The notes under the pieces were generated by a model, which was not told the DNA's origin, made no database searches, and saw nothing but the letters and a program-made list of their open reading frames with translations. The position numbers and the translations under genes are program-made. This document shows, in pieces, positions 28,877 to 37,222 of a stretch of 64,000 bases of DNA. Source of the DNA: Micromonospora rhizosphaerae (GTDB lineage: Bacteria; Actinomycetota; Actinomycetes; Mycobacteriales; Micromonosporaceae); assembly GCF_900091465.1 (NCBI RefSeq), contig NZ_FMHV01000002.1:4650001-4714000 (forward strand), given 5' to 3'. Within the stretch, counting starts at the first letter, position 1. Every line of letters begins with the position of its first letter.

Positions 28877-29536
28877 ATGCGAGTCGTCATCGCCGGAGGC
28901 CACGGCAAGATCGCCAAGCTGCTGGAACGCGAGCTGACCGGACGCGGCGACAGCGCCGTCGGCCTGATCCGCAACCCCGACCACGCGGCGGCGCTGCGCG
29001 CCGCCGGCGCCGAACCGGTCGTCTGCGACCTGGAACACAGCGACGCCGACACGGTGGCCGGGCACCTGGCCGGCGCCGACGCGGTGGTCTTCGCCGCCGG
29101 GGCCGGCCCGGGCAGCGGCGCCGCCCGCAAGGACACCGTCGACCGGGCCGCGGCCGTCCTGCTCGCCGACGCCGCGCAGCGCGCCGGGGTCCGCCGCTAC
29201 CTGCTGGTCTCCTCGATGGGGGTGGAGCAGCCGCCGGCCGCGGGCACCGACGAGGTGTGGGCGGCATACCTGCGGGCGAAGAAGGCCGCCGAGGACGACG
29301 TCACCGGCCGCGATCTCGACGTGACCGTGCTGCGTCCCGGCCGGCTCACCGACGACGAACCCGTCGGACGGATCCAGCTGGCCCGGCACGTGGAGCCGGG
29401 CCAGGTCACCCGCGCCGACGTGGCCCGCGTCCTGCTCGCGCTCCTCTACGAGCCGGCCACGGCAGGGCTGACCCTGGAACTCGTCGGCGGGGAGACCCCC
29501 ATGGCGGACGCGATCCGGGCGGTCGCCGCCCGCTGA
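28877..29536 (+). CDS. NAD(P)-binding atypical SDR family protein
   Basis: This 219-aa protein is a one-domain Rossmann-fold protein of the atypical short-chain dehydrogenase (NmrA/YwnB-like) group. Residues 1-10 form the dinucleotide loop (MRVVIAGGHGKIAK). The segment RRYLLVSSMGVEQP and VLRPGRLTDD follow the family pattern. No classical YxxxK is apparent. It may bind NAD(P)H as an oxidoreductase or redox sensor. It is divergent from the sirtuin gene. Confidence 0.85.
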   Translation: MRVVIAGGHGKIAKLLERELTGRGDSAVGLIRNPDHAAALRAAGAEPVVCDLEHSDADTVAGHLAGADAVVFAAGAGPGSGAARKDTVDRAAAVLLADAAQRAGVRRYLLVSSMGVEQPPAAGTDEVWAAYLRAKKAAEDDVTGRDLDVTVLRPGRLTDDEPVGRIQLARHVEPGQVTRADVARVLLALLYEPATAGLTLELVGGETPMADAIRAVAAR

Positions 29537-29646
29537 CCGGCACCGCGGCACCGGCCCCAGCGGCGGAGCCACGCCGGCCGCCCACTGCCCCGCCGCCCGC
29601 AGGCCGGCCGGCCCACCGGTTGCGGTCGGCGAGCCGACCTGCGGGA

Positions 29647-30342
29647 TCAGCGCTGCTGGTGGCGGGGCAACGCCACCTGGGGCTGACCGGCGGAGACCGA
29701 CGCCGCGCCCGCGGCCTCGGTGACGATCCGGTCCATCGTGCGGGCCAGCTGCTCACTGCCGTTGTCGAGGTGCCGCGCCGCCGCCTGCATGTGCGAGATC
29801 ATCATCTCGCCGAAGATGCGCAGCGCCTCCCGAGTGGCCACGGTGTCGTCGAAGTTCGTGCCCGCGCTGCTGCGGTAGTCCTGCACCACCCGCTCGGCCT
29901 CCTGCTTCGCCTCCTCCGCGGCCGCCTGCATGTAGCTCTCGTACTGCATCCGGGCGTACTCGGCGACCCGCCGGGCGTAGTCGTGGGCCTGCGCGATGAT
30001 CTGCTCGGCCTCCCGCTGCGCCGCCGACAGCAGGTTGACCTCCTTCGCCGCCGGCAGCTTCGCCGCCGCGCCGTCGCTCGGGATCACCCCGTGCCGGTGC
30101 AGCTCCACGTGGTCGTTGAGCCGCTCGTTCTCCGCCCGCAGGTTCGCGATCTCCGCCGCCAGCAGATCCAGCTCGTCGGCCACCTGCATCCGGAACCGGT
30201 CGACGTCGACGTGGTCGTAACCCCGGCGGGCGAACGACGCCGAGCCGAACTCCCACCGCCGAACCCGGTCCGCGGTCATCCGCACCTGTACACCGCCGGA
30301 GACCTGAACTCCGTCGTACCTGCTGATCGGGGTCGCGCTCAC
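29647..30342 (-). CDS. DivIVA-like coiled-coil protein
   Basis: This 231-aa protein has a DivIVA-type N-terminal segment (FGSASFARRGYDHVDVDRFR, residues about 33-52) and a long coiled coil with LAAEIANLRAENERLNDHV. A charged helical stretch rich in Glu/Ala (REAEQIIAQAHDYARRVAEY) follows. Such proteins associate with curved membranes and organise growth and division. It starts at GTG 30342, directly overlapping the last TGA of the 56-bp repeat chain. It is the third gene after truncated haemoglobin and flavohaemoglobin, which is an unusual association. Confidence 0.82.
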   Translation of the reverse strand: MSATPISRYDGVQVSGGVQVRMTADRVRRWEFGSASFARRGYDHVDVDRFRMQVADELDLLAAEIANLRAENERLNDHVELHRHGVIPSDGAAAKLPAAKEVNLLSAAQREAEQIIAQAHDYARRVAEYARMQYESYMQAAAEEAKQEAERVVQDYRSSAGTNFDDTVATREALRIFGEMMISHMQAAARHLDNGSEQLARTMDRIVTEAAGAASVSAGQPQVALPRHQQR

Positions 30343-30344
30343 CG

Positions 30345-30512
30345 AGCTAGCCTTTCGTTCGCGACTGCGGGGCTCGCAAGCTCACTCCTCGCGCTCACCG
30401 GGTCAGCCTTTCGTTCGCGACTGCGGGGCTCGCAAGCTCACTCCTCGCGCTCACCGGGTCAGCCTTTCGTTCGCGACTGCGGGGCTCGCAAGCTCACTCC
30501 TCGCGCTCACCG
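30345..30512 (-). repeat. Three tandem 56-bp repeats with chained GTGA junctions
   Basis: Three 56-bp units (30345-30400, 30401-30456, 30457-30512) are near-identical; only the first four bases of the unit next to the DivIVA gene differ. On the minus strand GTG starts fall at 30510, 30454, 30398 and finally 30342 (the DivIVA start), exactly 56 apart. The flavohaemoglobin stop TGA (30509-30507) overlaps the first GTG. Each 19-codon mini-frame then ends in a TGA that overlaps the next GTG by GTGA. Removing the repeats would restore a direct GTGA overlap of the two genes. Whether the mini-frames are translated is unknown. Confidence 0.9.
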
Positions 30513-31685
30513 GACACCTCCGGAATTGTCAGGGCCCGCCGGCTGCTCCACCGCCGTTCGCCACGCCGGGCCGTACCAGTGCTTGCCGAATCCCTCGTGG
30601 TGCAGCTGACCGTCGCGGTAGCCGGCTCGCTGCAGCGAGGTCAGCGAATGGGCGACCATCTCGTCCGAGCCGCAGATGTAGACATGCCGGGACCGCCAGT
30701 CCCCGTCAGCCAGCGCCCGGTCCACCGGCTGCACGAACTCGCCCGGCCGATGGAAGTCCGCACCCGCCACATAGGTGACGGTCAACCACGGGTACGACGC
30801 CGCCAGCTTGTCGATCGCGTCGTTGTCGTAGAACTCGGTGCGCGAGCGGGCCCCCACGTACAGGTCGACCCGGCGGCGGGAGCCCTCCACCGCGACCTGC
30901 TCCACCAGCGACTTCAGCGGGGCCCAGCCGGTGCCGCTGGCCAGCAGCAGCAGATCGGCGGGCCCGGTCGGCCACAGCGTCAACCGGTCCCCGACCGGGG
31001 CGGCCAGGTGGATCTTGTCACCGACCGCGCACCCGTAGACCAGGCGGGAGGAGACCGCACCACCCGGCGCCGCCCGCACATGCAACTCCACCGTGCCGTC
31101 CGCGCGCGGCGCGTTCGCCGGCGAGTAGTACCGCCACGACCGCACCGCCGGATGGGACACCCCGATCGACTGGCCCGGCGTGAACGGCAGCAGCCACTGC
31201 GGCCGCAGCGTCAGCACCGCCACGTCGAACGCCCGCCGCTCGTGCCCGACGATCTCGGCCACCCACCACGGCGGGTTCACCGCCTCGGCGGCCTGCGCGG
31301 CCTCGATCATCACCTGGGAGACCAGCCCGTACGCGGCCGACCAGTCCTGGGCCAGCTCGTCGGTCCACTGGTCACCGAGGAAATGCCGCAACGTCGCCAG
31401 CAGCGCCTCACCGACCGCCGGGTAGTGCTCGGCGCGCACCGCGAACTTGCGGTGGTCGGCGCCCAGGTCCCGCAGGAAGCCGACCAGCCGGTCCACCTGG
31501 TCCACGTTGGACACAATGTGGCCCAGCGCGGTGACCAGGCGGTCCCGCTGCCCGGCCATGTTCGTGGGGAACATCTGCCGGGTCTCGGGGTGGGCCAGGA
31601 ACAGGGTCGAATAGAAGTAGAGCGGCACCTGATCGCCGTGCGCGGCGACCAGGGACCAGCTCTCCTTCAGCCGTGCCGCGTCCAC
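30507..31685 (-). CDS. Flavohaemoglobin-type globin-reductase
   Basis: The 392-aa protein joins a globin domain (residues about 1-140, proximal His87 in HYPAVGEALL) to a ferredoxin-reductase-like part. That part has an FAD motif RYYSPAN near residue 195, an NAD-binding GTGWAPLKSL and a C-terminal YICGSDEM. Flavohaemoglobins turn NO and O2 into nitrate using NAD(P)H. The linker between globin and FAD domains is short. It starts 2 bases after the truncated haemoglobin stop and is co-transcribed with it. The symbol hmp is avoided because actinobacteria have several types. Confidence 0.88.
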   Translation of the reverse strand: MDAARLKESWSLVAAHGDQVPLYFYSTLFLAHPETRQMFPTNMAGQRDRLVTALGHIVSNVDQVDRLVGFLRDLGADHRKFAVRAEHYPAVGEALLATLRHFLGDQWTDELAQDWSAAYGLVSQVMIEAAQAAEAVNPPWWVAEIVGHERRAFDVAVLTLRPQWLLPFTPGQSIGVSHPAVRSWRYYSPANAPRADGTVELHVRAAPGGAVSSRLVYGCAVGDKIHLAAPVGDRLTLWPTGPADLLLLASGTGWAPLKSLVEQVAVEGSRRRVDLYVGARSRTEFYDNDAIDKLAASYPWLTVTYVAGADFHRPGEFVQPVDRALADGDWRSRHVYICGSDEMVAHSLTSLQRAGYRDGQLHHEGFGKHWYGPAWRTAVEQPAGPDNSGGVR

Positions 31686-31687
31686 GT

Positions 31688-32077
31688 TCAGGCGCCCGTC
31701 CCGGCGGCAACCACCTGGTCCTGCACCTTCTCCAGGACAACCTGCACGTCGGTGATGATGTCCGCGGGCACGCCCAGCTCCGTCAGCGTCGTGGTCAGAT
31801 GTTCGCCGACCTTCACGTAGTGCTCCACCGGGATGTTCAACGGCTGGTGCGCCTCGGCCAGCCCACGGCCGGCGTACTCATTGGGCCCGCCGAGCACCAC
31901 GGTCAGCATCAACGCCAGGTGCCGACGTTGCTCCACCATGTCCACGTCGGCGAAGTAACCGGCAAGCTCGGGGTCGGCCAGCACCTTGTCGTAGAACAGC
32001 GCCACGGCCGCCTTGACCGAACTGGCGCCGCCGATGCGGTCGTAGTGGGAGGGCGCGGTTTCTTCGGTAACCGTCAC
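31688..32077 (-). CDS. glbN: Group I truncated haemoglobin
   Basis: This 129-aa protein matches the trHbN class. It begins with SHYDRIGGASSVKAAVALFY and has the YFADVDM stretch. The proximal His77 is in AEAHQPLNI and the GGPNEYAGR loop is characteristic. TrHbN proteins detoxify NO by dioxygenation and need an electron donor. The flavohaemoglobin encoded 2 bases downstream could be that partner, which is inference. The start is GTG or ATG at 32077, preceded by a purine-rich GGAAGG. Confidence 0.9.
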   Translation of the reverse strand: MTVTEETAPSHYDRIGGASSVKAAVALFYDKVLADPELAGYFADVDMVEQRRHLALMLTVVLGGPNEYAGRGLAEAHQPLNIPVEHYVKVGEHLTTTLTELGVPADIITDVQVVLEKVQDQVVAAGTGA

Positions 32078-32583
32078 GGTCGTTCCTTCCAGCGTGAAGG
32101 GCCGCGCGGGTCGGCGCGGAGGGGCAACCGGTCGGCTGGCGGTTACCGTGACGCAACGCCAGCGCGACCGTGTGGGACCATAGCGCGCCGTCCGGACAAG
32201 GTCACGGCAGCCCTATCGGATTTCTGACAACAGCTGACCGGCCAGCGTCGTCATCCTCCGGAAGGATCGTCCGCAGAGGGCAACCAGGACGGCTACCGCG
32301 CGTCACCGGCCGCGGACCAGTCCACGTGACACTCTCCACCCTGGACGGGCCCGCTCACCGGCCCCTCCAGCACGCCGACGTCCCGCCCGTGACCACCACC
32401 GACACCGCCGAGAGCGACGGCGGTGGACCGGCCGCACGCCGGTCCCGCCCACCGGACCGGCCCGACCGCACCCACGACGCCACATCACTACGTTGCGTTA
32501 CCAAGCAGAGGATCGCGCCGGGACCACGCCGCGACGCAGATCCGCGAACGGCCCGGGCGTGTCCCCGCCCACCGGCCGCGGGC
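32078..32583. other. 506-base gap upstream of the haemoglobin operon
   Basis: The gap lies between the MerR stop and the truncated haemoglobin start, both on the minus strand. Small open frames occur in several phases but none looks like a protein. It must hold the promoter of the globin operon; I see no recognisable NO-sensor operator. Confidence 0.4.
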
Positions 32584-33183
32584 TCAGCCCGCGCGACGAC
32601 GCGCCCGACGCGCCGCCAACTCGTCCCCCACCGACTCCGGCGACGACGCCACCGGCTGCTCACCGCCGCCGCCCGACGAGTCCGCCGGCTCCGCCGGCAG
32701 ATGCGACAACGAACCCTGGATCTCCTTGAACGCGCCACCGATCGCGATGCCGAACACCCCCTGGCCACCCTGCAACAGGTCGACCACCTCCTCCGGCGAA
32801 CGGCACTCGTACACCGACGTCCCGTCCGAGATCAGCGTGATCCCCGCCAGGTCCTCCACCCCGCGCGAGCGCAACGCCTCGACCGCCTTGCGGATGTTCT
32901 GCAGGGACACCCCGGCATCCAGCAGCCGCTTCACGACCTTCAGCACCACCAGGTCGCGGAACGAGTACAGCCGGGACGTCCCCGAACCCGACGCGTCCCG
33001 CACACTCGGCACCACCAGCCCCGTGCGGGCCCAGTAGTCCAACTGCCGATAGGTGATGCCCACCGCGTGGCACGCCGTCACGCCCCGGTAGCCCACCCCG
33101 TCACCGTCGGTGCCCGACCCGGGCGGCGTCCCACCCGCCCGCTGCTGCTCCGGTCCCGGATCAGGATCTCGCGGCTCGTGCAT
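32584..33183 (-). CDS. MerR family regulator (Rv1830-like)
   Basis: This 199-aa protein has a MerR winged helix: GVTACHAVGITYRQLDYWAR, then GTSRLYSFRDLVVLKVVKRL. It also has a C-terminal region with the acyclic FGIAIGGAF patch. The start ATG 33183 follows GGGGAGG; the longer frame is Cys/His-rich noise. Its place after the bifunctional nuclease matches the conserved actinobacterial order around Rv1826-Rv1830 of Mycobacterium, where this protein is the last MerR member. The N-terminal about 45 residues are disordered, rich in Pro/Gly. Confidence 0.88.
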   Translation of the reverse strand: MHEPRDPDPGPEQQRAGGTPPGSGTDGDGVGYRGVTACHAVGITYRQLDYWARTGLVVPSVRDASGSGTSRLYSFRDLVVLKVVKRLLDAGVSLQNIRKAVEALRSRGVEDLAGITLISDGTSVYECRSPEEVVDLLQGGQGVFGIAIGGAFKEIQGSLSHLPAEPADSSGGGGEQPVASSPESVGDELAARRARRRAG

Positions 33184-33388
33184 CCCGACAACCTCCCCGC
33201 CCGTGCGGTGACACGTCGTTTCCGGGACGTGCACCCCTCGACACGGCAACCCTATAGCGGCCCTCGAGGGTTACCACGGACGAACGGGCGCGACACGCCG
33301 CGCAGCCGGAGAGAAGATCACCAATGGCAGCGCGCCGTCACACAGCGTAACGCCGGACCGCGCTCGCGGACCGGCACCCGACCGGGGC

Positions 33389-33877
33389 TCAGCCGGCGAA
33401 GTCCTCCGGGCGCACCTGCTCCAGGGACTCCCGGAACTTCTCCACCTCGTCCTCCTGCTCGTCCGGGATCACGATCCCCGCCTCGCTGAGGACCTGCTCC
33501 GCGCAACGAATCGGAGCCCCCACCCGCAACGCCAGCGCGATGGCATCACTCGGCCGCGCGGACACCCGCACCCCGTCCCCGATCAACAGATCGGCGTAGA
33601 AGACGTTCTCCTTCAGCTCGGTGATCTCCACCGCCCGCAACGGCGCCTGCAACGCCGCCAGCACGTCCCGCAGAAGATCGTGCGTCAACGGCCGAGCCGG
33701 CTTGACCCCCTGCTGCTCGTAGGCAATCGCCGTCGCCTCGACCGCGCCGATCCAGATCGGCAGATAGCGGTCCCCCTCGACCTCCCGCAGCAGGACGATC
33801 GGCTGGTTGCTGGGCAGCTCCACCCGAACTCCGACCACGCTCAGCTCGCGCACCGCCGCCTCCGTGTTCGTCGTCAC
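33389..33877 (-). CDS. Bifunctional nuclease domain (DUF151) protein
   Basis: This 162-aa protein is of the bifunctional nuclease family (DUF151), a small conserved domain with reported DNase and RNase activity in some members. The family pattern is visible in VELPSNQPIVLLREVEGDRY, PIWIGAVEATAIA, DLLRDVLAAL and ARPSDAIALALR. The C-terminal acidic tail (IVIPDEQEDEVEKFRESL) is typical. It occupies the same position as Rv1829 in the mycobacterial garA cluster. Confidence 0.9.
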   Translation of the reverse strand: MTTNTEAAVRELSVVGVRVELPSNQPIVLLREVEGDRYLPIWIGAVEATAIAYEQQGVKPARPLTHDLLRDVLAALQAPLRAVEITELKENVFYADLLIGDGVRVSARPSDAIALALRVGAPIRCAEQVLSEAGIVIPDEQEDEVEKFRESLEQVRPEDFAG

Positions 33878-34063
33878 CTACGCCCGCACCGCGCCCCTTC
33901 CCTGCACGGTACACGGACCGCGACACGAGAGTCCCATGCGCTACGTGCACCACGCCTCGCCGGGAAGGGGTTACCCCGGCAAGCCTACGCCACGCTTCCC
34001 GGCACAGATCTTTCCGCTCGTCACAGCGACGGCCGGGCGCCCCCACGACACCCGGCCGCACCG

Positions 34064-34813
34064 TCACCGACCCAAGGTCGACCGCAACCCCACCCGCACC
34101 AGGGCCGCGTGCAACTGCTGCGACAACGCCACCAACTCACGCGCCGTCTCCGCCGCCCGGGCCCGGGCCGCCGGATCACTCTGCCGCGCCAACGGCGCCA
34201 CCAACTGGGCGAACAGACCGACCTCGCGATCCGCCGCCGTCCGGTAACCCCGCAGATGCCGCGGCTCCAACCCGTACGCCGCCAACCCGGCCACCGCCCG
34301 CGCGATGATCAACGCATCCCCGTCGTACCAGCCCGGCGGATCGGATACCAGCACACCGAGCCGCTCCAACTCGCCCAACGTCGACTCGTCGATCCCGCTC
34401 CGGGCGATCAGCTCAGCCCGGCCCAACCGGATATCAGACGACTCGGCCTCCGAACCCCGGCCCGGCACCGCACCGTCTGAACCGACCGCCACCAACGTCG
34501 GCCGCTGCCGACCCGGCGCCGACCCCGACGCGTCCCACTCCGCCAACTGCTCACGGATCACCCGCAACGGCAGATACCGGTCCCGCTGCGCGGTCAACAC
34601 GAACCGCAGCCGCGCCATGTCGTCCCAGCTGTACTTCCGGTAACCCGACGCCGTCCGCTGCGGCTCCACCAGACCCTCGGCCTCGAGGAACCGCAACTTC
34701 GAAATCGTCGTGTCCGGAAACTCCACCCGCAACTGCGCCAGCACCTCGCCGATGCTCATCAGCGGGCGGGACCCGGCCACCCCGGGCGGCGTCGAAGCCG
34801 CAGGCTCGTTCAC
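34064..34813 (-). CDS. ftsR: MerR family regulator FtsR-like
   Basis: This 249-aa protein is a MerR-type regulator related to Rv1828, called FtsR in corynebacteria where it controls ftsZ. It has MSIGEVLAQLRVEFPDTTIS, the helix KLRFLEAEGLVEP, and SGYRKYSWDDMARLRFVL with the wing. Its GTG start overlaps the FHA-domain gene stop as GTGA, so the two are co-translated. The C-terminal half (about 110-249) would dimerise. The link to cell division is by homology only. Confidence 0.85.
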   Translation of the reverse strand: MNEPAASTPPGVAGSRPLMSIGEVLAQLRVEFPDTTISKLRFLEAEGLVEPQRTASGYRKYSWDDMARLRFVLTAQRDRYLPLRVIREQLAEWDASGSAPGRQRPTLVAVGSDGAVPGRGSEAESSDIRLGRAELIARSGIDESTLGELERLGVLVSDPPGWYDGDALIIARAVAGLAAYGLEPRHLRGYRTAADREVGLFAQLVAPLARQSDPAARARAAETARELVALSQQLHAALVRVGLRSTLGR

Positions 34814-35262
34814 CCCCGGCCGGCCCCCTCCTCCGGGCGCGGACCGGCGATGAACACCACCCGGAACTTGCCGATCTGCACCTCATCACCATTGCTCAAC
34901 GTGGCCGCCTCGACCCGCTCCCGGTTCACGTACGTGCCATTCAGGCTGCCCACGTCCCGCACCGTGAACGTGCCACCATCCCGGTGAAACTCGGCGTGCC
35001 TCCGTGACACCGTCACGTCGTCCAGGAAAATGTCACTGTCCGGGTGCCGGCCGCTCGTCGTCACATCGTGATCCAACAGGAACCGGGCACCCGCGTTCGG
35101 GCCCCGGCGAACCACCAGCAGCGCCATGCCCGGCGGCAACGAACCGGCCATCCGGCCCGGCACCACATCGGTTTCCGGACCCTCCAGCACTTCGTCGAGC
35201 GAACCGAGATTGAGCGTCGAAGTGACGTCGAGTGGGGGGAACTCGTCGTCTGGGCGCGTCAT
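34810..35262 (-). CDS. garA: FHA-domain regulator GarA/OdhI-like
   Basis: This 150-aa protein closely follows GarA/OdhI, which controls 2-oxoglutarate metabolism after phosphorylation by PknB/PknG-type kinases. Its FHA domain shows SGRHPDSDIFLDDVTVSRRH, DVGSLNGTYVNRE and NGDEVQIGKFRVVF. The N-terminal LDVTSTLNLG has threonines at 14 and 16 in the place of the GarA phosphorylation motif, but the spacing differs from GarA and the site is a guess. I use ATG 35262 (AGGTGG 5 bases upstream), not the GTG at 35271. Confidence 0.93.
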   Translation of the reverse strand: MTRPDDEFPPLDVTSTLNLGSLDEVLEGPETDVVPGRMAGSLPPGMALLVVRRGPNAGARFLLDHDVTTSGRHPDSDIFLDDVTVSRRHAEFHRDGGTFTVRDVGSLNGTYVNRERVEAATLSNGDEVQIGKFRVVFIAGPRPEEGAGRG

Positions 35263-35480
35263 GCGGACCACCTCACGGATCTGTTCGGTCGGCGTCGGGT
35301 AATGGCGGGTCTGGCCGCCGGGCAGTCACACACCCGGCGGCTGGCTCCCCGTGCCCGGGAAGGCGCATTCCACAACGCTCAACTATTTGGTTCTCGGTCG
35401 ACTGGGCGAGCCTAGCCAGCGACCGAAATACAGGGCAACCGTACGCGCGGAGACGACCCCCGCACCCGGCCGGGTAGCAC

Positions 35481-35861
35481 TCAGCTCTCAGTGAGCTCGC
35501 GGTACGCGCCAGCGGTCAGCAACCCGTCGACCGCGGCCGGATCATCCGGGGTGATCTCCACCAACCACCCGGCACCGTACGGATCGGTGTTGATCACCTC
35601 AGGGGTGTCGCCGAGCGCCTCGTTGCGCGCCGCCACCGTACCGCTCACCGGCGCGTAGATCTCCGACACGCTCTTCGTCGACTCGATCTCACCCAGCGGC
35701 TCACCGGCCGCCACCGCCGCGCCCTCGTCCGGCAACTGGACATACACGATGTCACCCAGGGCGTCCTGCGCGAAGTGCGTGATGCCGATCCGGACGGCAC
35801 CGCCGTCACCAGCCGCCACCCACTCGTGCTCGGCGGTGTACCGAAGATCCTCAGGAATCAC
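35481..35861 (-). CDS. gcvH: Glycine cleavage system H protein
   Basis: This 126-aa protein is the lipoyl carrier of glycine cleavage, shuttling the aminomethyl group from GcvP. The lipoyl Lys63 is in IESTKSVSEIYAP, and the WLVEI C-terminal strand is typical. It sits in the garA cluster as Rv1826 does in Mycobacterium, about 8 kb from gcvP, so the pathway is split between two loci here. No riboswitch is visible in front of it. Confidence 0.95.
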   Translation of the reverse strand: MIPEDLRYTAEHEWVAAGDGGAVRIGITHFAQDALGDIVYVQLPDEGAAVAAGEPLGEIESTKSVSEIYAPVSGTVAARNEALGDTPEVINTDPYGAGWLVEITPDDPAAVDGLLTAGAYRELTES

Positions 35862-35917
35862 CAGCTACGTCCTTCATCCATCGGTGCACCGGGGGGAACC
35901 GGCGCGGCCGCACCCGG

Positions 35918-36880
35918 TCAGGAGACCGGACGGGCGTGATCCAGCTTGATCGGCGCGTGCAGCTGCGAAACCTCGGCAACCTCACGATCCTCGACGATCA
36001 CGTTACCGCCGTCATCGGCGACCGAAGCGACCACCCCGCCGGGAATGTTCAACGCCGTGCGCATCGTCGCCGGATCACCGATCACCGTGATCGTGTACGG
36101 CCCACTCAACCGCCGCCCGTCCACCAGCAGACCGCCGTTCTCCGCGTCCACGAAATACGTCGACGCGATGATCCGCACCGCCGTGCCGTCCACCCCGCCG
36201 ATCTGCATCGCCTCCGCCCCCGCGCCCCGCAACTCCTGCACCGCGTCCAGGATCCGGATCGACGAGATCGGCTTCGCGCCCGCCTCGAACCGCACCGCCA
36301 GGCCCGGCCCCACCGCCGGCAACGTGCCCGCCAGGATGCCCAGCTCATCCGCCCGCCGGGTCGCCTCCTCCAGCGCCGCCTGCCGACCCTGCTCACCGGA
36401 ACGCAACTGACGCTGGCTCTCCTCCAACGCCTCGATGTCCTGCCGCAGCCGCCGCTCCCGGGAATCCAGATCCGACGAGATCCGGACCAGGTCCTCCTCC
36501 CGGGTCGCCGCCAACGTCGGATCAGTCGACGTCGTCTTCAGCTGCACCACCAGGGTGAACCCCAGCAACGCCAGCAGCACGGCGATCATCGCCCCGGCCG
36601 AGGTCAACCGGCGCGCCAGGGACCCGGCAGCCGCCGCAGCCTTCGCCTCCGCCGACCCGCCGCCCGGCTCCGGGTCCGCGGACCGCTCGCCGTCCGGGGC
36701 AGCACTCGCCGGCCGCTCGCCGTCCTCCCGCTCCGCCGGCGCGTCCGGCGCCAGCGGGCTCAACTCGTCCGGATCCGGTGCGTCCGGCCGCGGATCCGGC
36801 TCGCTCGCCGGACCCGCCGGGCGGGTCGGCTCCGCCGGTTCCGGCCAACCGGTCCCGGTCTCGCTGTGCTCGTCGCTCAT
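35918..36880 (-). CDS. DUF881 family membrane-anchored protein
   Basis: This 320-aa DUF881 protein has a disordered Pro/Asp/Glu-rich N-terminus of about 80 residues. One membrane helix follows (AGAMIAVLLALLGFTLVVQL), then a coiled-coil stretch (RERRLRQDIEALEESQRQL) and the conserved extracellular domain (VGPGLAVRF, DAVQELRGAGAEAMQI). It belongs to the Rv1823-Rv1825 group, of uncertain envelope-related function. It is followed by the small basic protein gene and a second DUF881 gene. Confidence 0.88.
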   Translation of the reverse strand: MSDEHSETGTGWPEPAEPTRPAGPASEPDPRPDAPDPDELSPLAPDAPAEREDGERPASAAPDGERSADPEPGGGSAEAKAAAAAGSLARRLTSAGAMIAVLLALLGFTLVVQLKTTSTDPTLAATREEDLVRISSDLDSRERRLRQDIEALEESQRQLRSGEQGRQAALEEATRRADELGILAGTLPAVGPGLAVRFEAGAKPISSIRILDAVQELRGAGAEAMQIGGVDGTAVRIIASTYFVDAENGGLLVDGRRLSGPYTITVIGDPATMRTALNIPGGVVASVADDGGNVIVEDREVAEVSQLHAPIKLDHARPVS

Positions 36881-36889
36881 CGCATCAAA

Positions 36890-37222
36890 CTACGCCCGGA
36901 ACAGGTGACGGCGGATCGCCGCCACGTTGCCGAAGATACGAACCCCGAGCACGACCACCACACCGGTGGAGAGCTGACCGCCCACCCCCAGCTGGTCACC
37001 CAGGTACACGATCAGGCCCGCCACCAGCACATTCGAGATGAACGAGATCACGAACTGCTTGTCGTCGAAGATCCCGTCGAGCTTCGCCCGGACCCCGCCG
37101 AACACCGCGTCGAGCGCGGCCACCACGGCGATCGGCAGGTACGGCTGCAACGCAGCGGGGACGGTGGGGTCGAGGTACACCCCGAGGACCACACCGGCGA
37201 GCAACGCCAGCACCGCGATCAT
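36890..37222 (-). CDS. sbp: Small basic family protein (DUF1290)
   Basis: This 110-aa membrane protein has three or four hydrophobic helices, with the family's LLAGVVLGVYL start, DAVFGGVRAKL and IVYLGDQLGVG. Its ATG overlaps the downstream-numbered DUF881 stop as ATGA. In Firmicutes SBP is encoded with DivIB/FtsQ-type genes, and in actinobacteria with the DUF881 pair. It probably forms a complex with them. The function is unproven. Confidence 0.9.
   Translation of the reverse strand: MIAVLALLAGVVLGVYLDPTVPAALQPYLPIAVVAALDAVFGGVRAKLDGIFDDKQFVISFISNVLVAGLIVYLGDQLGVGGQLSTGVVVVLGVRIFGNVAAIRRHLFRA

Noticed and set aside
32170..33489. 439-aa plus-strand frame
   Set aside because: Antisense shadow of the MerR gene with extreme Arg/Pro content.
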